Source: Dysgonomonas sp. (lineage in GTDB: Bacteria; Bacteroidota; Bacteroidia; Bacteroidales; Dysgonomonadaceae). From it: a DNA stretch of 7,484 nt. The notes beneath the pieces were generated by a model. It ran no database searches, had not been told where the DNA came from, and saw only the letters and a list, made by a program, of their open reading frames with translations. The translations under genes were made by a program, and so were the position numbers. Location: contig DQAM01000320.1 in NCBI GenBank assembly GCA_003523545.1, positions 548 through 8,031 on the forward strand. Direction: 5' to 3'. Numbering within the stretch: the stretch's first letter is position 1; each line of letters begins with the position of its first letter. Shown here piece by piece: positions 5,235 through 7,484 of this stretch.

Positions 5235-7226
5235 ATGCAATACCGGAAATTAACGAAAGCTGAGATAGCTGTTTTAGAAAGACAATTCTGCAAAGCCGAC
5301 AGTTGGGAAAATATATCTGTCCATCCTAAATTCGATCCTTCTCAATTATCACACGTCCATTTTTCAGGAAACATAAAGCTGGGCCGTTTTGAAAGGGAGT
5401 TTACATTGCCAGGAGGATACAAAAAACAGTCGGGAATCCGTAATGCCTGCTTATGCAATTGCCGGATTGGGGATAATGTACTGATAGAGAATGTACAGAA
5501 TTATATAGCGAATTACGAAATAGGAGAGAATACATTAATCGTTAATCTTGAACTAATGTATGTAGAGGGTTCATCTTCGTTCGGCAACGGGGTACAGGTT
5601 TCCGTTCTGAATGAAACAGGAGGGCGTGAAGTAGCCATACATAACCGCCTGAGCGCCCATTTTGCTTATATACTTTCATTTTACAGGCATCGTCCTGTTT
5701 TGGTGCAGAAAATGCAGGAGATGGTAAAATCTTATACACAATCCTGCACTTCCGTTATGGGGAGGATCGGTAATGATGTAATTATCCTGAATGCGGGTAC
5801 ATTGAAAGATATTTGCGTTGGTGATTATGCGGTTATTGAAGGAGTGCGCCATCTCGAAAACGGAACGATCAATAGTAATGAGTATGATCCTGTGCATATA
5901 GGATACAGCGTGATGATGAAAGATTTCATTATCAGTTCGGGTGCATCTGTCGAAGACGGAACTATGCTGACCCGTTGTTTTGTAGGGCAGGCATGCCATT
6001 TAGGGCATACTTACTCTGCAAGTGACTCTTTATTCTTCAGCAATTGCCATGGGGAAAATGGGGAGGCTTGTGCCATTTTTGCAGGTCCTTATACAGTAAC
6101 ACATCATAAATCGACACTGCTTATAGCAGGAATGTTTTCGTTTATGAACGCAGGTTCGGGTTCTAACCAGAGTAACCATATGTATAAATTAGGCCCTATT
6201 CACCAGGGAGTGATGGAGCGTGGTAGTAAAACGACCAGTGATTCGTATATTTTATGGCCGGCTAAAATCGGAGCATTTTCGTTGGTGATGGGACGTCATT
6301 ACCAAAATTCGGATACTTCTATGATGCCCTTCTCATATCTGATAGAAAATAACGACGAATCTCATCTTTATCCCGGGATAAACCTTCGCAGTGTAGGCAC
6401 CATCCGCGATGCCCGTAAATTCCCGAAAAGGGATAGAAGGAAAGACCCGGACAAATTAGACCTGATTAATTTCAATCTGCTCAGCCCCTATACGGTGCAG
6501 AAAATGTTTCATGGTATAGATGCTCTGGAATCACTTCAAAAAACATGCGGAGAAACTTCTGACAGATACACTTATCAGAGCTGTAAAATTAAAAACTCCT
6601 CTTTAAGAAAAGGGATTAAATATTATAATATTGCCATCAGAAAGTTTCTGGGCAATTCTATAATCTCGCGTCTCAAAGACTGCCCGTGTAATAATGATGA
6701 GGAGATAAGAGACTGTCTGAAACCGGATTCTGATGCCGGAACCGGGCAATGGCGGGATTTGTCCGGACTATTGGCCCCCAGCACCGAAATAGACAAGCTG
6801 ATAACAGACATAGAGTCAGGTAAAATAAACTGTATTGATGATTTGGAAGCAGTATTAAAAAAACTTCATCAGGATTATTACAGCCTGGAATGGACATGGG
6901 CATGGGATAAAATCAAAACCTATTACGGAGTATCATTAGATACGATAACCACGAAGGACATTATAAATATAGTAGAAAAGTGGAAGGAAGCGGTTATAGA
7001 GTTAGATAACTTAATATATGAAGACGCCAGGAAAGAGTTTTCCTTATCGAGCCGGACCAGCTTCGGAATGGATGGGAACCGCAAAGACCAGGAAACCGAT
7101 TTTGAGCAGGTGAGGGGTGTTTTTGAAAAAAATGCTTTTGTCGAAGAAGTGCTTGAGCATATAAAAGTGAAGACAAAATTGTATGAGGATACTATCAAGA
7201 AATTGACAAAAACAAAACCGCAGTAA
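5235..7226 (+). CDS. DUF4954 family left-handed beta-helix protein
   Basis: This 663-aa protein begins MQYRKLTKAEI and matches the large Bacteroidales DUF4954 family in length and pattern. Residues about 65-390 show hexapeptide-like repeats (IGDNVLIENV, IGENTLIVNL, FGNGVQVSVL, VGDYAVIEGV, SGASVEDGTML) expected to form a left-handed parallel beta-helix, as in sugar-nucleotide acyltransferases and nucleotidyltransferases. The most conserved-looking part is GPYTVTHHKS (284-293), then NQSNHMYKLGPIHQG (311-325), SYILWPAKIG (337-346) and GRHYQ (353-357). These bring His290, His291, His315, His323 and His355 together. A helical C-terminal domain (about 510-660) follows. It has no signal peptide and is probably cytoplasmic. 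Enzymatic activity is inferred from fold only. It appears to be monocistronic, with 97 nt to the next gene. Confidence 0.92.
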   Translation: MQYRKLTKAEIAVLERQFCKADSWENISVHPKFDPSQLSHVHFSGNIKLGRFEREFTLPGGYKKQSGIRNACLCNCRIGDNVLIENVQNYIANYEIGENTLIVNLELMYVEGSSSFGNGVQVSVLNETGGREVAIHNRLSAHFAYILSFYRHRPVLVQKMQEMVKSYTQSCTSVMGRIGNDVIILNAGTLKDICVGDYAVIEGVRHLENGTINSNEYDPVHIGYSVMMKDFIISSGASVEDGTMLTRCFVGQACHLGHTYSASDSLFFSNCHGENGEACAIFAGPYTVTHHKSTLLIAGMFSFMNAGSGSNQSNHMYKLGPIHQGVMERGSKTTSDSYILWPAKIGAFSLVMGRHYQNSDTSMMPFSYLIENNDESHLYPGINLRSVGTIRDARKFPKRDRRKDPDKLDLINFNLLSPYTVQKMFHGIDALESLQKTCGETSDRYTYQSCKIKNSSLRKGIKYYNIAIRKFLGNSIISRLKDCPCNNDEEIRDCLKPDSDAGTGQWRDLSGLLAPSTEIDKLITDIESGKINCIDDLEAVLKKLHQDYYSLEWTWAWDKIKTYYGVSLDTITTKDIINIVEKWKEAVIELDNLIYEDARKEFSLSSRTSFGMDGNRKDQETDFEQVRGVFEKNAFVEEVLEHIKVKTKLYEDTIKKLTKTKPQ

Positions 7227-7323
7227 TTTTTTTTGTATAAAAATTATATGAGGGGCAAACAAAAAAGTATTGAAAAACGTTAAATAAATATATAAGGAAG
7301 TACTCAACTAAATTTAATGTATT

Positions 7324-7484
7324 ATGAAAACGAAGTTTTTTATTTGTTTATGCGTGCTTTTTGCAGGCGTAATGCTTTATTCATGTTCGGGTGACGATGT
7401 AACGATAAAGCAGAAAATCGAGCAGAATTTGCAGGAAGAAGGTTATCCGCAGATATCGGTCAGTGTACTCAATGGGGCTGTTAC
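7324..7484 (+). CDS. BON-domain lipoprotein (3' end outside window)
   Basis: The 53 complete codons present begin MKTKFFICLCVLFAGVMLYS, a lipoprotein signal peptide with Cys21 in an LYSC lipobox. Ser-Gly-Asp-Asp follows, similar to the acidic surface-export signal of Bacteroidetes lipoproteins. From about residue 26 the sequence VTIKQKIEQNLQEEG, then ISVSVLNGAVT, matches the start of a BON domain (helix, then I-x-V-x-V-x-N-G-x-V-T strand). BON domains are thought to bind membranes or envelope polymers, and related proteins often carry a C-terminal LysM domain, which cannot be seen here. The gene is 97 nt behind the DUF4954 gene in the same direction, across an AT-rich gap that includes TTGAAA at 7270-7275 but no clear Bacteroidetes -7 element. 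Confidence 0.85.
   Translation, partial: MKTKFFICLCVLFAGVMLYSCSGDDVTIKQKIEQNLQEEGYPQISVSVLNGAV

Noticed and set aside
7224..7246. 8-bp hairpin (TAATTTTT / AAAAATTA, 7-nt loop) at the end of the DUF4954 gene as a terminator
   Set aside because: The stem is all A-T and overlaps the stop codon, and no T run follows the second arm. It is expected by chance in such AT-rich sequence.

Overview
The window looks like an ordinary chromosomal segment from the phylum Bacteroidetes (Bacteroidota), order Bacteroidales. The evidence is several proteins typical of that group (a 663-aa DUF4954-type beta-helix protein, a DUF2851-type protein, a DUF6051-type alpha/beta hydrolase), A-rich leaders with little Shine-Dalgarno signal, a TAnnTTTG-type promoter element, and lipoproteins with Asp residues just after the lipobox Cys. 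The low G+C would suit Dysgonomonas or a relative, but the genus cannot be fixed from this sequence. I see no insertion sequence, phage gene, CRISPR array, tRNA or rRNA.

Layout. Positions 1-49 may be the start of a minus-strand gene with a His/Cys-rich N-terminus, facing a divergent promoter region (101-131). Positions 136-1112 are a two-gene plus-strand operon with a 4-nt ATGA overlap: a NimA-like flavin-binding split-barrel protein, then a YfcE-type metallophosphoesterase. Positions 1198-2533 are a second plus-strand pair, more AT-rich than its surroundings: a small lipoprotein and, 4 nt later, an exported outer-membrane beta-barrel-like protein. Only 8 nt separate this pair from a convergent minus-strand operon (2542-5029): a DUF2851 protein transcribed first, then a DUF6051 putative serine hydrolase 1 nt downstream. 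After a divergent intergenic region the plus strand carries the 663-aa DUF4954 protein (5235-7226). The window ends inside a BON-domain lipoprotein gene (7324 onward).

How the genes fit together. Apart from the two tight pairs at each end of the convergent junction and the first operon, there is no sign of one shared pathway. The metallophosphoesterase, DUF2851, DUF6051 and DUF4954 proteins look cytoplasmic. The lipoprotein, the barrel and the BON lipoprotein are envelope proteins. The parts most worth following are the conserved but uncharacterised ones: the DUF2851-DUF6051 operon, the DUF4954 protein with its conserved His cluster, and the AT-rich lipoprotein/barrel pair. I do not see a clear, undescribed multi-gene system. 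Family names are recalled from sequence patterns and were not checked by search.
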